Positions 32,445 to 41,699 of a DNA stretch of 52,614 nt are shown one piece after another. The stretch spans positions 1 through 52,614 of the forward strand of contig CACKMS010000008.1 in assembly GCA_902601315.1 (NCBI GenBank), read 5' to 3'. The DNA is from an uncultured Pelagibacteraceae bacterium. Lineage in GTDB: Bacteria; Pseudomonadota; Alphaproteobacteria; Pelagibacterales; Pelagibacteraceae. How positions within the stretch are numbered: position 1 is the first letter of the stretch; the number at the start of each line of letters is the position of its first letter. Under the pieces are notes generated by a model, which did not search any database, was not told where the DNA came from, and saw only the letters and a list, made by a program, of their open reading frames with translations. The position numbers and the translations under genes are program-made.

Positions 32445-34055
32445 TTATGAGTTCAATATCATATCTGCACCTTTTTCAGCAATCATTATAGTGGGTGCAT
32501 TGGTGTTTCCAGATGTAATATTAGGCATTATGGATGCATCAATAACTCTAAGTTTTTGTATTCCATGAACTGATAATTTATCATTAACCACTGCACTATC
32601 ATCATTTCCCATTTTACAAGTTCCAACTGGGTGAAATATTGTTTGAGTGAAATCACTACCAGCTTTAACTAATTCCTCATCTTCAGTAATATGTACCCCA
32701 GGCCTATATTCTTCAGGTTGATATTTTTTAAAAGTCTCTGTTTCCATCATGATTTTTCTTACAATTTTCAAACCTTTGGCAGCAACTATTCTATCATCCT
32801 CTGTGGAAAGATAATTCATCTTAATTTTTGGATTATCTCTACTATCATTACTAGATATATTAATTTCGCCTCTACTCGTAGGTCTAATATTTGCAACAGT
32901 TGGTGTGATTCCTTCAAAATCATGCATAGGAGTAACCCCAAGAATATCTGTACTTAGTGGCTGGACGTGAAATTGTAAGTTTGGTGTAGCACGTGATGGA
33001 TCACTTTTAGTAAAAGCACATACTTGACTTGCACCCATTGTTATAGGGCCACTTTGTTTTAAAATATACTGAAGACCCATTAAAAACTTTGAATATAAAC
33101 TCTCAACATCTCTATTGAGCGACTTTATATTTTTTAATTTATAAACTGGTCGAAACATCAAATGATCTTGTAAATTTTTCCCCACGCCTTTCAGTTCATG
33201 TACAACTTCTATTCCATGTTTTTTAATTTTTTCACCATCTCCAATTCCTGATATTTGTAATAAATGTGGTGACCCTATTGCACCAGCTGATAAAATAGCT
33301 TCTTTATTGACTTTAATATGATTCAATTTATCTCCAGTAAAAAAACTCACACTATCTACTGTATTGTTATTAAAATTAAGTCTTTGAACATGAGCATTAA
33401 CAATAATTTTTAAATTTTTTCTTTTTTTTATTGGATTTAAGTAACCTTTAGCAGCACTACATCTTAATTTAAGACCAAACTTACTGTGGCTTGTTGTAAA
33501 TTGAAAAAAACCAACTCCAAAATTATCACCTTTGTTAAAATCTATTGTTTTTGGAATTCCAACTTCTTCTGCAGCATTCTGAAACTCATCAAGTAATTTT
33601 AGATTTATTTTTTTATTCGCTACTGATATTGGTCCACTGTCATTATGGAATTCACTTTTTCCAAGTTCGTTGTTTTCAGATTTTAAGAAATACGGCAAAA
33701 CATCATTCCAACTCCACCCAGTATTTCCAAGTTGGCGCCACACATCATAATCTTCTTTCTGACCACGTATCCATAGCAAACCATTGATAGATGAGCTGCC
33801 ACCCAGAGTTTTTCCTCTGGGATATCTTATTGATCGATTATTCATTGTTTCATCAGGCTCGGTTTTAAAGCACCAATCAACTTTTGGATTATGCATAGTT
33901 TTATAGTAACCAACTGGAATATGAATCCATGGATAGGTGTCTTTTCCACCTGCTTCAAGTAGTAAAACTTTATTTTTTGGATTTGCAGACAATCTGTTTG
34001 CTAAAACACACCCTGCCGAACCAGCCCCAATAATAATGTAATCAAAGTTATTCAT
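32445..34055 (-). CDS. GMC-family FAD alcohol/choline dehydrogenase-like oxidoreductase
   Basis: A 536-residue flavoprotein, first gene of the six-gene minus-strand operon. It has the FAD motif IIGAGSAGCVLANRL, the GMC signature PRGKTLGGSSSINGLLWIRG, the second signature GAIGSPHLLQISGIG, and the catalytic His of FHPVGTCKMG with the Asn of GNTNAPTIM. Overall it is BetA-like, so an alcohol such as choline or another polyol is oxidised to the aldehyde; no betaine aldehyde dehydrogenase is adjacent, which argues against a confident choline assignment. Confidence 0.85.
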   Translation of the reverse strand: MNNFDYIIIGAGSAGCVLANRLSANPKNKVLLLEAGGKDTYPWIHIPVGYYKTMHNPKVDWCFKTEPDETMNNRSIRYPRGKTLGGSSSINGLLWIRGQKEDYDVWRQLGNTGWSWNDVLPYFLKSENNELGKSEFHNDSGPISVANKKINLKLLDEFQNAAEEVGIPKTIDFNKGDNFGVGFFQFTTSHSKFGLKLRCSAAKGYLNPIKKRKNLKIIVNAHVQRLNFNNNTVDSVSFFTGDKLNHIKVNKEAILSAGAIGSPHLLQISGIGDGEKIKKHGIEVVHELKGVGKNLQDHLMFRPVYKLKNIKSLNRDVESLYSKFLMGLQYILKQSGPITMGASQVCAFTKSDPSRATPNLQFHVQPLSTDILGVTPMHDFEGITPTVANIRPTSRGEINISSNDSRDNPKIKMNYLSTEDDRIVAAKGLKIVRKIMMETETFKKYQPEEYRPGVHITEDEELVKAGSDFTQTIFHPVGTCKMGNDDSAVVNDKLSVHGIQKLRVIDASIMPNITSGNTNAPTIMIAEKGADMILNS

Positions 34056-34058
34056 AAA

Positions 34059-34120
34059 ATTTTGATAGATATATACATTTTTATCAAAATAAAGTCGATT
34101 TGACTTGTATATATTTACAA
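34059..34120. promoter_or_regulatory. Two inverted repeats between the divergent GMC operon and TRAP operon
   Basis: ATTTTGATA (34059-34067) and TATCAAAAT (34082-34090) form a perfect 9-base inverted repeat with 14-base spacing. A second shorter repeat has TTGTA (34105-34109) and TACAA (34116-34120). Both lie in the 112-base region between divergent start codons, where operators or promoters for both operons must be. No regulator is known. Confidence 0.35.
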
Positions 34121-34167
34121 TTTCTGAGAGGATCCATCACTTAAATTTAACAATGAGGGACATTAAA

Positions 34168-35259
34168 ATGAAAAAAATCGTATCAATGTTGTTTGCAGCT
34201 ACGATGGTGTTTGGATTTATATCAAATGCTAGTGCAAAAACATTAAAATGTCAGACAGTTCTTAACACTAAGGCAGATGAAGTTAAGATGTTAAAGGACT
34301 TTACTGATACAGTAACAACACTAACAAGTGGATCTTTAAAATTTGAGATTTTACCAGCTGGTGCTGTTGTTGGTGTAAAAGAAACTTTAGATGCAGTTGA
34401 TAAAGGTCTTATCGACTGTGGATTTGCATGGACACACTACTGGTCAGGAGATCATCCTGCAGCTATGTTGTTTGGATCTCCAGTAGCAGGTGGTGGAGTT
34501 GGTATTGACAATATTGCATTCTTATCATGGTTTCAGTATGGCGGAGGAAAAGAGCTTTATGACAGATTATGGAAAGAAATGGGAAGAGATATTAAAGGAT
34601 TTATGATCCAACCAGTTGGACCTGAGGCTTTAGGTTGGTTTCCAAAACCAATTAAAGATATGGCTGACTTTAGAAAGTATAAGTTCAGAACTCCTCCAGG
34701 AATTCCAGGACAAACTTATAAAGACATTGGTATAGCATCTGTAGCAATGGGTGGTGGAGATATTCTGCCAGCTTTAGAGGCAGGAACAATTGATGCTGCT
34801 GAATGGTGTTGTCCAAAACCAGACTTAACTTTTGGTTTCCAAAAAGTTTTGAAGCATTATTATTTACAAGGTTTACACCAAGTTGTTGTAAATGCTGACT
34901 TTTATATAACTGGAAAAACTTATAATGCTATGTCTGATCATGAGAAGAAGTCACTTGAGGTTGCTGCTAATGCTTCATTAGCTAAATCTTTAAGTTACAG
35001 AATCTATGAAAACGGTAAAGCTTTAAGAGAGTTAACTACAAAGCATGGAGTAATTTTAGAAGATACACCTTCTGATTATTTCACTGAATACATGGCAGCT
35101 GCATTAGCTTCTTTAAATAAAAATGCTGAGAAAAATGCGTTTTTTAAAGAAGTATATGATTCTATGAAAGAGTTTGCAGATATAGCAGTTCCTTATTGGA
35201 GCGGTGCTCAAATGTCTAATGCGAAGCTAGGAATGGCTCACGCAGAAACATTAAAGTAA
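34168..35259 (+). CDS. dctP: TRAP transporter solute-binding protein, DctP family (TakP-like)
   Basis: A periplasmic receptor that delivers solute to the DctQM permease encoded downstream. The start is ATG 34168, preceded by GAGGGA at 8-13 bases; it gives a clean signal peptide (MKKIVSMLFAATMVFGFISNASA). A longer frame from 34105 would put 21 residues before the signal. The mature region has DAVDKGLIDCGFAWTHYWSG, KYKFRTPPGIPGQTYKDIG, EAGTIDAAEWCCPKPDLTFGF and LKHYYLQGLHQ, which resemble the TakP/2-oxo acid-binding branch. The Arg of FRTPP is the expected carboxylate ligand. Exact substrate unknown. Confidence 0.9.
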   Translation: MKKIVSMLFAATMVFGFISNASAKTLKCQTVLNTKADEVKMLKDFTDTVTTLTSGSLKFEILPAGAVVGVKETLDAVDKGLIDCGFAWTHYWSGDHPAAMLFGSPVAGGGVGIDNIAFLSWFQYGGGKELYDRLWKEMGRDIKGFMIQPVGPEALGWFPKPIKDMADFRKYKFRTPPGIPGQTYKDIGIASVAMGGGDILPALEAGTIDAAEWCCPKPDLTFGFQKVLKHYYLQGLHQVVVNADFYITGKTYNAMSDHEKKSLEVAANASLAKSLSYRIYENGKALRELTTKHGVILEDTPSDYFTEYMAAALASLNKNAEKNAFFKEVYDSMKEFADIAVPYWSGAQMSNAKLGMAHAETLK

Positions 35260-35280
35260 TAAAATAATTAATCTTGATTT

Positions 35281-35312
35281 AATTAGAGCGGAATTTAAAT
35301 TCCGCTCTAATT
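35281..35312. terminator. Perfect 32-base palindrome between dctP and dctQ
   Basis: The arm AATTAGAGCGGAATTT is followed directly by its exact complement, forming a 16-base-pair stem that can be extruded with a minimal loop, then TTCTTT. It sits 21 bases after dctP and 15 bases before dctQ. As a terminator or RNA 3'-end stabiliser it would yield more binding protein than permease. Confidence 0.7.
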
Positions 35313-35327
35313 CTTTAACAACATTTT

Positions 35328-35942
35328 ATGGCAGAAGATCCAAGTAGACTTGATATATCAGATGAAATGATAGCCGAAAGGCGAGGTGGATCAGGAAATA
35401 TGCCTGAGGACATGCCATCGTGGATGTCAAAATCAATAATCAATATTGATAAATTTAGTAAATGGATTGGAAACATTGTTTGCTGGATATTGATACCATT
35501 AATTTTTGCAATGACATACGAAGTTCTTGCAAGAAAATTATTTTTAGCCCCAACTATATGGGCATATGACATTAGCAGATTTTTATATGGTGCATTATTT
35601 ATGCTAGGTGCAGGATATGCGCTTTCTAGAGGAGTGCATATTAGAGCTGACTTTTTATATAGAAATTTTAAAACAAAGACACAGGGTTTAATTGATTTTT
35701 GGTTGTATCTATTATTTTACTTTCCAGGGTTATTTGTATTTCTTTACATGACAATAGGATTTGTAGAAGAGTCTATTAGAAGGGGAGAGCGTGGCATGGA
35801 TACTACTTGGATGCCATATATGTGGCCAATTAAAACATGCCTCTTAATTGGAATTATATTTTTATTGATACAAGGATTATCAGAACTATTTAAAAGCTAT
35901 TGGGCAGCAAAAAAAGGAGTTTGGCCTGGAGAAGATAAATGA
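35328..35942 (+). CDS. dctQ: TRAP transporter small permease, DctQ
   Basis: A 204-residue protein with four membrane helices after a 40-residue charged N-terminal extension. The family motif is ARKLFLAPTIWAYDISRFLYGALFMLGAGYALSRGVHIRADFLY (from about residue 66). Partners with DctM to form the permease of the TRAP system. The charged N-terminus (MAEDPSRLDISDEMIAERRG) is longer than in most DctQ proteins. It overlaps dctM by 4 bases. Confidence 0.92.
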   Translation: MAEDPSRLDISDEMIAERRGGSGNMPEDMPSWMSKSIINIDKFSKWIGNIVCWILIPLIFAMTYEVLARKLFLAPTIWAYDISRFLYGALFMLGAGYALSRGVHIRADFLYRNFKTKTQGLIDFWLYLLFYFPGLFVFLYMTIGFVEESIRRGERGMDTTWMPYMWPIKTCLLIGIIFLLIQGLSELFKSYWAAKKGVWPGEDK

Positions 35943-37273
35943 TTGCTGAATTTATAGATCCAGCGATATTAGGTTTTATCCTTGTGGGTGTAATGCTTTT
36001 TGCAATCTTTGTTGGTTTTCCTATTTCATTTACTTTAATTTTTTTAGGTTTCGTTTTTGGTTACTTAGGATTTGGTAAATTAGTTTTTTATCTAATGACA
36101 TTGCAATTTTCTATGGTCATGACCGAACAAACACTTGCCGCCGTACCGTTATTTGTCTTTATGGGAATAATGATGGAACAAGCTGGATTAATGGAAAGAT
36201 TATTCTCAGCATTTCAGATGATGTTAGCTAGGGTTAAAGGATCTTTGTATTATGCAGTTTTATTTGTTTCGGTCATATTCGCTGCAGCAACAGGTATAGT
36301 GGGAGCATCTGTTACAATTCTTGGAATTATGGCCGCTAAATCAATGAATAGATCTAATTATGATGTCAGACTTGCAGCAGGAACAATAACTGCAGGTGGA
36401 ACATTAGGTATATTAATTCCACCAAGTATAATGCTAGTGGTTATGGGTCCTATTATGGAGATACCGGTAATTGATCTTTTTGCTGCAGCAATCCTTCCTG
36501 GAATTTTACTTGCAAGTTTATATGCAGGATACACGACAATAAGATGCATGATAAATCCAAAACTTGGACCAGTTTTACCTGAGGATATGAGAGCTGCTAG
36601 CATGAAAGAAGTTTGGATTGAGTTTTTACTCGGATTAGTTCCACCTGCTGCGCTAGTTTTTGCAGCTTTAGGAAGTATTTTATTTGGATTTGCAACACCA
36701 ACTGAAGCAGCTGGCTGTGGTGCGATGGGTGCATTACTTTTATCTTTAGCATATAAAAAATTGACACTTCCAAAACTACAAGAAGCATTAGTAAAAACTT
36801 TAGAGATCACTGCTTTAATAATGGTCCTTGTTGCTGCATCAAATTTTTTTGGAGCTGTATTTGCAAGATTAGGCACACCTACATTACTTACTGAATTTTT
36901 ACTAGGTTTAGAAATGAATAAATATTTAATTCTTGGAATAATTATGGCAATGATTTTTTTACTAGGTTGGCCACTGGAGTGGGTACCGATTGTAATGATT
37001 ATAATCCCAATTATTTTACCTTTAGTTGAAGCATTAGGGTTTAATTTAACTTGGTTTGCGATTTTGGTTGCAGTTAACTTGCAGACCGCATGGCTTTCTC
37101 CACCTGTAGCTCTTTCAGCATATTTTTTAAAAGGAGTTGTTCCTGAATGGGATTTAAAAGATATTTATTATGGAATGATGCAATTTATGGTTCTACAAAT
37201 AATAGGGCTAATATTGATTATAGTATTTCCCAAAATTGCTCTATGGTTACCAACACTGCTATATGGACAGTAG
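35939..37273 (+). CDS. dctM: TRAP transporter large permease, DctM
   Basis: The 444-residue sodium-coupled membrane subunit of the TRAP transporter with about 12 hydrophobic helices. Family motifs are seen in AAVPLFVFMGIMMEQAGLMERLF, GIVGASVTILGIMAAKSM, AAGTITAGGTLGILIPPSIMLVV and the final TAWLSPPVALSAYFLKGV. Length is typical. Follows dctQ with ATGA overlap and is followed after 24 bases by an NCS1 permease gene, so the transcript may continue. Confidence 0.95.
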   Translation: MIAEFIDPAILGFILVGVMLFAIFVGFPISFTLIFLGFVFGYLGFGKLVFYLMTLQFSMVMTEQTLAAVPLFVFMGIMMEQAGLMERLFSAFQMMLARVKGSLYYAVLFVSVIFAAATGIVGASVTILGIMAAKSMNRSNYDVRLAAGTITAGGTLGILIPPSIMLVVMGPIMEIPVIDLFAAAILPGILLASLYAGYTTIRCMINPKLGPVLPEDMRAASMKEVWIEFLLGLVPPAALVFAALGSILFGFATPTEAAGCGAMGALLLSLAYKKLTLPKLQEALVKTLEITALIMVLVAASNFFGAVFARLGTPTLLTEFLLGLEMNKYLILGIIMAMIFLLGWPLEWVPIVMIIIPIILPLVEALGFNLTWFAILVAVNLQTAWLSPPVALSAYFLKGVVPEWDLKDIYYGMMQFMVLQIIGLILIIVFPKIALWLPTLLYGQ

Positions 37274-37297
37274 TTTATATTGGTTTAATATAACATT

Positions 37298-38752
37298 GTG
37301 ATTCAAGTAAAAGACAAATATCAACTTAGAAATTGGGAACTTGTATCAATTAATCCGAACAATAGAGATTGGAGTGGGTTTGATTATTTTAATTTTTGGG
37401 CTGTTTCAATTCAAAGTATTATAGGTTTTTCGCTAATCGCATCTTTGTATTTATTATATGATTTAAACAGTTTAGTTGTTTTGAGTGGTACGTTGTTTGC
37501 AGGTTTAGTTGTATTTTTTCTAACAAACCTTATAGGAAATATTTCACAAAATAGTGGATTACCATTTCCAGTTATTCTCAGGCTATCAATGGGGTTTAAT
37601 GGTGCAAGATATCTTGGGTTAATTAGAGGATTTATTGGAATATTTATGTTTGGAGTTCAAACATTTTTCATTTCAAAATCTTTAGGATATATTTTAAGAA
37701 TCATTTTATTCAAAATAGATAGCCAACTTATCAATCACGAATTTTTCTTAATCTTTTTCTTTGGATTAAATCCTATTGATTGGTTTTCTTTAATAATTTG
37801 TTTAATTATTCAATTTATTCTTTTTACTAAAGGCGCTGGTTTCAATAAAAACTTTATAAAGTTTTCTTCTATATTTATTTATATTGGACTAATAACTTTT
37901 CTCTTAATTATTATTTCCGAAAATTATGTAGCATTAATTAGCTCTTTATTATTAAGCACAAGCACTGAAAATTTTATTTCTAGAAATAATTTTTTTCCGT
38001 TTATTTCAGTAGTTGGAACAATGTTTGCATATTTTTCCATTTTAGTAGTAAATTTTGGTGATTTTGCGCGTTATGCAAAAAACAACAGTGAGATGAAGAT
38101 AGGCAATCTTACATTATTACTTAATTTAGTTTTATTTTCTCTAGTAGCCATATTAATTTGTTTGGGATCAGATATTATTCTCTCACAAAAATCTATTACA
38201 GTTGACAGGTTACTAACAAATCCAAATGATATTATAGGAAAAATAAATGATAATTATCTTACAATAATCTCTTTAATATTTATTCTCATTTCCTCTGCTT
38301 CTACAAACTTAATTGCCAACTACATTCCTTCACAAAATACTTTAATTAATTTTGTACCTAACTCTTTAAACTCCAAAAGTGCTGGAATTATAATTACAAT
38401 TCTTGCATTAATCGTATCTACTTTTTGGCTTTCAATATTTAGCCAAAGATTATCCTTAAGTATTTTTGATACTTTGGCATCTTTTTTGGGACCTATTTTT
38501 GGTGTGATAATTGCAGATTACTATTTTATAAAAAAAAAGAAAATTAATCATAAAGAGTTATTTTATCCAGAAGAGACAACAGAATATATTTATAATGGTG
38601 GCTGGAATATCAAAGCACTTTATGCAGTGATTATTGGTTTTATAATTTCTGCCTCTACGATTTGGAATGTAAATTTATTGCACTTACAAACCTTTGGATG
38701 GCTTATAGGTGCACTTGTATCATACATCCTATATCTTCTTCTTAAAAAATAA
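37298..38752 (+). CDS. NCS1-family nucleobase/allantoin/hydantoin:cation symporter
   Basis: A 484-residue permease with about 12 membrane helices, starting at GTG 37298. NCS1 marks are the N-terminal NRDWSGFDYFNFWAVSIQSI, GLPFPVILRLSMGFNGARYLGLIRG and NFGDFARYAKN, which resemble the substrate and sodium-site segments of Mhp1/PucI-type transporters. Typical cargo includes uracil, cytosine, allantoin, hydantoins or thiamine-like compounds; which one cannot be told here. The TAA stop overlaps the ATG of the following SDR gene by one base, so the permease and dehydrogenase are coupled. Confidence 0.85.
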   Translation: MIQVKDKYQLRNWELVSINPNNRDWSGFDYFNFWAVSIQSIIGFSLIASLYLLYDLNSLVVLSGTLFAGLVVFFLTNLIGNISQNSGLPFPVILRLSMGFNGARYLGLIRGFIGIFMFGVQTFFISKSLGYILRIILFKIDSQLINHEFFLIFFFGLNPIDWFSLIICLIIQFILFTKGAGFNKNFIKFSSIFIYIGLITFLLIIISENYVALISSLLLSTSTENFISRNNFFPFISVVGTMFAYFSILVVNFGDFARYAKNNSEMKIGNLTLLLNLVLFSLVAILICLGSDIILSQKSITVDRLLTNPNDIIGKINDNYLTIISLIFILISSASTNLIANYIPSQNTLINFVPNSLNSKSAGIIITILALIVSTFWLSIFSQRLSLSIFDTLASFLGPIFGVIIADYYFIKKKKINHKELFYPEETTEYIYNGGWNIKALYAVIIGFIISASTIWNVNLLHLQTFGWLIGALVSYILYLLLKK

Positions 38753-39498
38753 TGCACGATTTTGATCTTAAAAATAGATACGCAATTATAACTGGAGGAG
38801 CCCAAGGATTTGGCTTAGATATTGCTAGGAGATTTATAAAATCTGGTTCCAAAGTAAGAATTTGGGATATAGATGAAACCGAATTAAAAAAAGCTTCTCA
38901 AGATATTAATAGTGAAAACTTAAGTTATGATGTACTTGACGTCTCAAATTTTACGCAAGTAAAAAATGCTGTGGAGAAAATTTCTGAAAATACTAATATT
39001 GATATTTTAGTTAATAGTGCAGGAATTACTGGACCCACAGCAGAGTTATGGAACTACTCTATTGATGATTGGTCAAGAATAATTGAAATTAACTTAAATG
39101 GGATTTTCTATAGCTGTAAAGCAGTTGTGCCACATATGATAAAAAATAATTATGGTAGAATAGTAAATATTGCATCAGTTTCTGGAAAAGATGGTAATGC
39201 AAATGCTAGCGCTTATAGTTCCTCAAAAGCTGGAGTAATAGGACTTACAAAATCTTTAGGAAAAGAGCTGGCTTTAAATAATATTGCGGTAAATGCAGTT
39301 ACTCCAGCTGGAGCAAATACGAGGATTTTAAATCAAATGTCAAAAGAACATGTTCAAAGAATGCTTTCAAAAGTTCCAAAAGGTCGATTTTTAGAAGTTC
39401 ATGAATTAACTTCAATGGTTTGTTGGTTATCATCTGAGGAAAACTCTTTCTCAACAGCCGCAGTTTTCGATATTAGTGGTGGAAGATCTACTTACTAG
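38752..39498 (+). CDS. Short-chain dehydrogenase/reductase
   Basis: A 248-residue classical SDR with TGGAQGFG (14-21), NSAGITGP, and the catalytic Ser and YSSSK in NIASVSGKDGNANASAYSSSKAGVIGLTKSLGKELA. Related to 3-oxoacyl-ACP reductase-like enzymes, but translation is coupled to a nucleobase-type permease, so it more likely acts on the imported compound or on a sugar or hydroxy acid. The 3' end overlaps a possible small minus-strand gene by 11 bases. Confidence 0.85.
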   Translation: MHDFDLKNRYAIITGGAQGFGLDIARRFIKSGSKVRIWDIDETELKKASQDINSENLSYDVLDVSNFTQVKNAVEKISENTNIDILVNSAGITGPTAELWNYSIDDWSRIIEINLNGIFYSCKAVVPHMIKNNYGRIVNIASVSGKDGNANASAYSSSKAGVIGLTKSLGKELALNNIAVNAVTPAGANTRILNQMSKEHVQRMLSKVPKGRFLEVHELTSMVCWLSSEENSFSTAAVFDISGGRSTY

Positions 39499-39619
39499 GT
39501 TTAGATAAAGGTACAATAACTTCATTTATTTTAGCTATTTTCAAATCCTTTGAAATTACAGGTGATAATATAATGATTGACCAATAAATTAATAAACTAA
39601 ATATTGTAATAGTTTTCAT
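39488..39619 (-). CDS. Possible 43-residue secreted or membrane peptide
   Basis: A minus-strand frame from ATG 39619 to TAG 39488-39490. It starts MKTITIFSLLIYWSIIILSP, then a charged mature part ending PLSKPSK. This is a credible signal peptide or membrane anchor with a short tail. AGGAAG lies about 12-17 bases ahead of the start. It is the only coding candidate in the 229-base gap between the SDR and DUF3047 genes. No family recognised. Confidence 0.4.
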   Translation of the reverse strand: MKTITIFSLLIYWSIIILSPVISKDLKIAKINEVIVPLSKPSK

Positions 39620-39727
39620 GATTTATACTTACTTCCTAATTTCGAATAATGGATGTTCAAATAATGACAAATTTTTGACTTTTTAAAAAAATATTGTAAT
39701 CAAAAATTTCTAGTCTATATCAGTGAC

Positions 39728-40381
39728 GTGATAAAAATTATTATTAAATTTGTTCTAATCTCAATATTACTTTTCAAATTTGCCTATGCTGAAAAAATTA
39801 CTATATTTGAGTTCACAGATATTGAACTTGAATCTTTAGAGGTACGAAAAGTCAGAGGTGCTGATAATAAAACTGCATATTCGCTAGGATCAAATGAAAA
39901 TGGAAACTATTTAAAAGCAATTGCTGAAAACGCAGCATCTGGACTTGGAAAAAAAGTTAGTATTGATTTAAATTTAACACCATTCATTAATATAACATGG
40001 AAAGTAGAGAAAGATTTAAATGGCATTAACGAGAAAAGTAAAAAAGGTCATGACTTTGCAGCAAGAGTTTTTGTAATAAAAAAAACTGGTGCAACCGCTT
40101 TATCAAATAGGGCTATAAACTATGTTTTTTCAAGTAATGAAAATATAGGAGATAATTGGCCCAGTCCTTATACAAAAAAATCAATTGATAATGTTTTATC
40201 AACAACTAAAGAAAATTTAAATAAGTGGGTTACCGTTAAAGCCAATGTCAAAGAGGATTTTAAAAAATTTCATGATTTAGATGTTAACGAATTAGATGGA
40301 ATTGCAATTATGGCAGATACTGATAATTCAAAAAACAAATCTATAAGTTACTATCAAAATATCTATTTTTCAGTGGATTAA
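39728..40381 (+). CDS. Secreted DUF3047-family protein
   Basis: A 217-residue exported protein starting at GTG 39728 with a signal peptide (about 1-21, ending KFAYA). The mature part fits DUF3047: NITWKVEKDLNGINEKSKKGHDFAARVFVI, ALSNRAINYVFSSNENIGDNWPSPYT, and GIAIMADTDNSKNKSISYYQNIYF at the end. The fold is predicted to be a beta sandwich; function unknown. It is convergent with the TAXI-type gene. Confidence 0.75.
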   Translation: MIKIIIKFVLISILLFKFAYAEKITIFEFTDIELESLEVRKVRGADNKTAYSLGSNENGNYLKAIAENAASGLGKKVSIDLNLTPFINITWKVEKDLNGINEKSKKGHDFAARVFVIKKTGATALSNRAINYVFSSNENIGDNWPSPYTKKSIDNVLSTTKENLNKWVTVKANVKEDFKKFHDLDVNELDGIAIMADTDNSKNKSISYYQNIYFSVD

Positions 40382-40396
40382 ATTAAAAAATTTAAT
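40377..40396. terminator. Weak AT-only hairpin between convergent genes
   Basis: ATTAAATT (40377-40384) and AATTTAAT (40389-40396) form an 8-base-pair AT stem with a 4-base loop, followed by TTT. It overlaps the DUF3047 stop codon and lies between two convergent genes. Its stability is low, so it is only a candidate. Confidence 0.25.
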
Positions 40397-40457
40397 TTTC
40401 CATAATAAAAAAGGTATCTATAAAAAATATAAGTTAAATTAATTATTTACTAATAAC

Positions 40458-41690
40458 TCATAGTTTTTTTTTAATTTCATTAACAATTTTTAGAGCTGAA
40501 TCATTTTCAGCTTGAGATATGAAATGATTTTCTACTTTTTTTAAAAACTGAATATCTTCATTTGACAATTTATCTATTAAAGATTTTTCATGTAATTTAA
40601 GAATTTTTTCATAGTAAAAATGATCTATGACAGATTGATAATATTTAAATGGTGTGGGAAATCCCATATATCTAAAAATTATTATTATCGATAAAATATA
40701 GGATAAGTTAACTCCAAATTTGTCAACGAAAGACGCGAAACCAAAAGGTAGATATTTATATAAAAATGGTAAAGACCCAAAAGGCATTTCAATAATTTCT
40801 TTTGCGCGTTTATTTACCTCAAGATTTTTGATATATTCCATAGAAGGAAATGTAGATGCGTCCGAAATAATATTTGGTGCTTTAAACTCCTCTTTTAAAA
40901 TTAATGAAACTGCAACCACAACTGATGGGTCTAAATTTTTTTTGGCAACTAAATCAACAGGCAATGATATGACTTGAATATCTTCTTCAGGGATATTATT
41001 TTTTAAATCAAACCCACCTGCTTGAACCACTTCTGGATATAAGTAATCAAATTTCCTTGAAAGTGCTTTTGAAGCGTTAAGAGAAAATATTTCTAGGTTT
41101 GGATTTGTGCCCAACTTAAATATAAATTGGTTATTAGCCGGTAGTAAAAAAAAACCTATATCTAAAGTACCATTTTCCATCATATCAAAATGAATAGAAT
41201 GTGTTTTATCTATAAATGTAGTGTTTTCATTATTTACACCATAAAGATTTAATATTGTTTCTGCCAATAATCTAGTACCTGAATTTTCTGGACCAACACC
41301 AAGTTTCAATCCTTTAAAGTCAGCTAAAGAATTTAATTCTAAATCATTACGATAAAAAATAAATAAAGGTTCTAATATTAAAGAACCAAGTGCTTTAACA
41401 TTTTTAAATTGTTTACCTTTTAAATCTTGAGCAACAAACCCTATGTGAATATTTTTATTATCATCATTAATATCTTCAACTATCTTAATAGTATCTTCAC
41501 GATTTATTACCTCTGACTCAATATTATAATCTTTTAATCTTGTCTTAAGTAAATTAGCCGAGGTATCAAAAAAACCACCTTTTGGGCCTGCTTCAATATA
41601 AATAGTTTTATCTTTGAGGTAACTTAAAAAAAATAAAACTATTAATGAAAATAAAATTATATAACCGAAAATGTATAGTTTTTTTGGCAC
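40458..41690 (-). CDS. Membrane-anchored TAXI-family TRAP solute-binding-like protein
   Basis: A 410-residue protein with an N-terminal membrane anchor (about 5-23), a TAXI-type binding domain (AGPKGGFFDTSANLLKTRL at 33-51, LADFKGLKLGVGPENSGTRLLAETILNLYGV in the middle) and a second hydrophobic segment near 329-346 before a charged helical C-terminus. Most TAXI proteins are soluble periplasmic receptors of fused TRAP permeases; this one is tethered at both ends and no permease is adjacent. It lies 9 bases downstream of the Anbu gene, so they are probably cotranscribed. It could act as a sensor for a small acidic ligand. Confidence 0.75.
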   Translation of the reverse strand: MPKKLYIFGYIILFSLIVLFFLSYLKDKTIYIEAGPKGGFFDTSANLLKTRLKDYNIESEVINREDTIKIVEDINDDNKNIHIGFVAQDLKGKQFKNVKALGSLILEPLFIFYRNDLELNSLADFKGLKLGVGPENSGTRLLAETILNLYGVNNENTTFIDKTHSIHFDMMENGTLDIGFFLLPANNQFIFKLGTNPNLEIFSLNASKALSRKFDYLYPEVVQAGGFDLKNNIPEEDIQVISLPVDLVAKKNLDPSVVVAVSLILKEEFKAPNIISDASTFPSMEYIKNLEVNKRAKEIIEMPFGSLPFLYKYLPFGFASFVDKFGVNLSYILSIIIIFRYMGFPTPFKYYQSVIDHFYYEKILKLHEKSLIDKLSNEDIQFLKKVENHFISQAENDSALKIVNEIKKKL

Positions 41691-41699
41691 GTTTAATAT

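Noticed and set aside
34105..34167. Longer start for the TRAP binding protein
   Set aside because: It would place 21 residues in front of a normal signal peptide and skip the GAGGGA site that serves ATG 34168.
36358..36876. 172-codon minus-strand frame inside dctM
   Set aside because: Mirror image of membrane-protein codons in dctM; Ala/Pro/Ser-rich product without motifs, and dctM itself is unmistakable.
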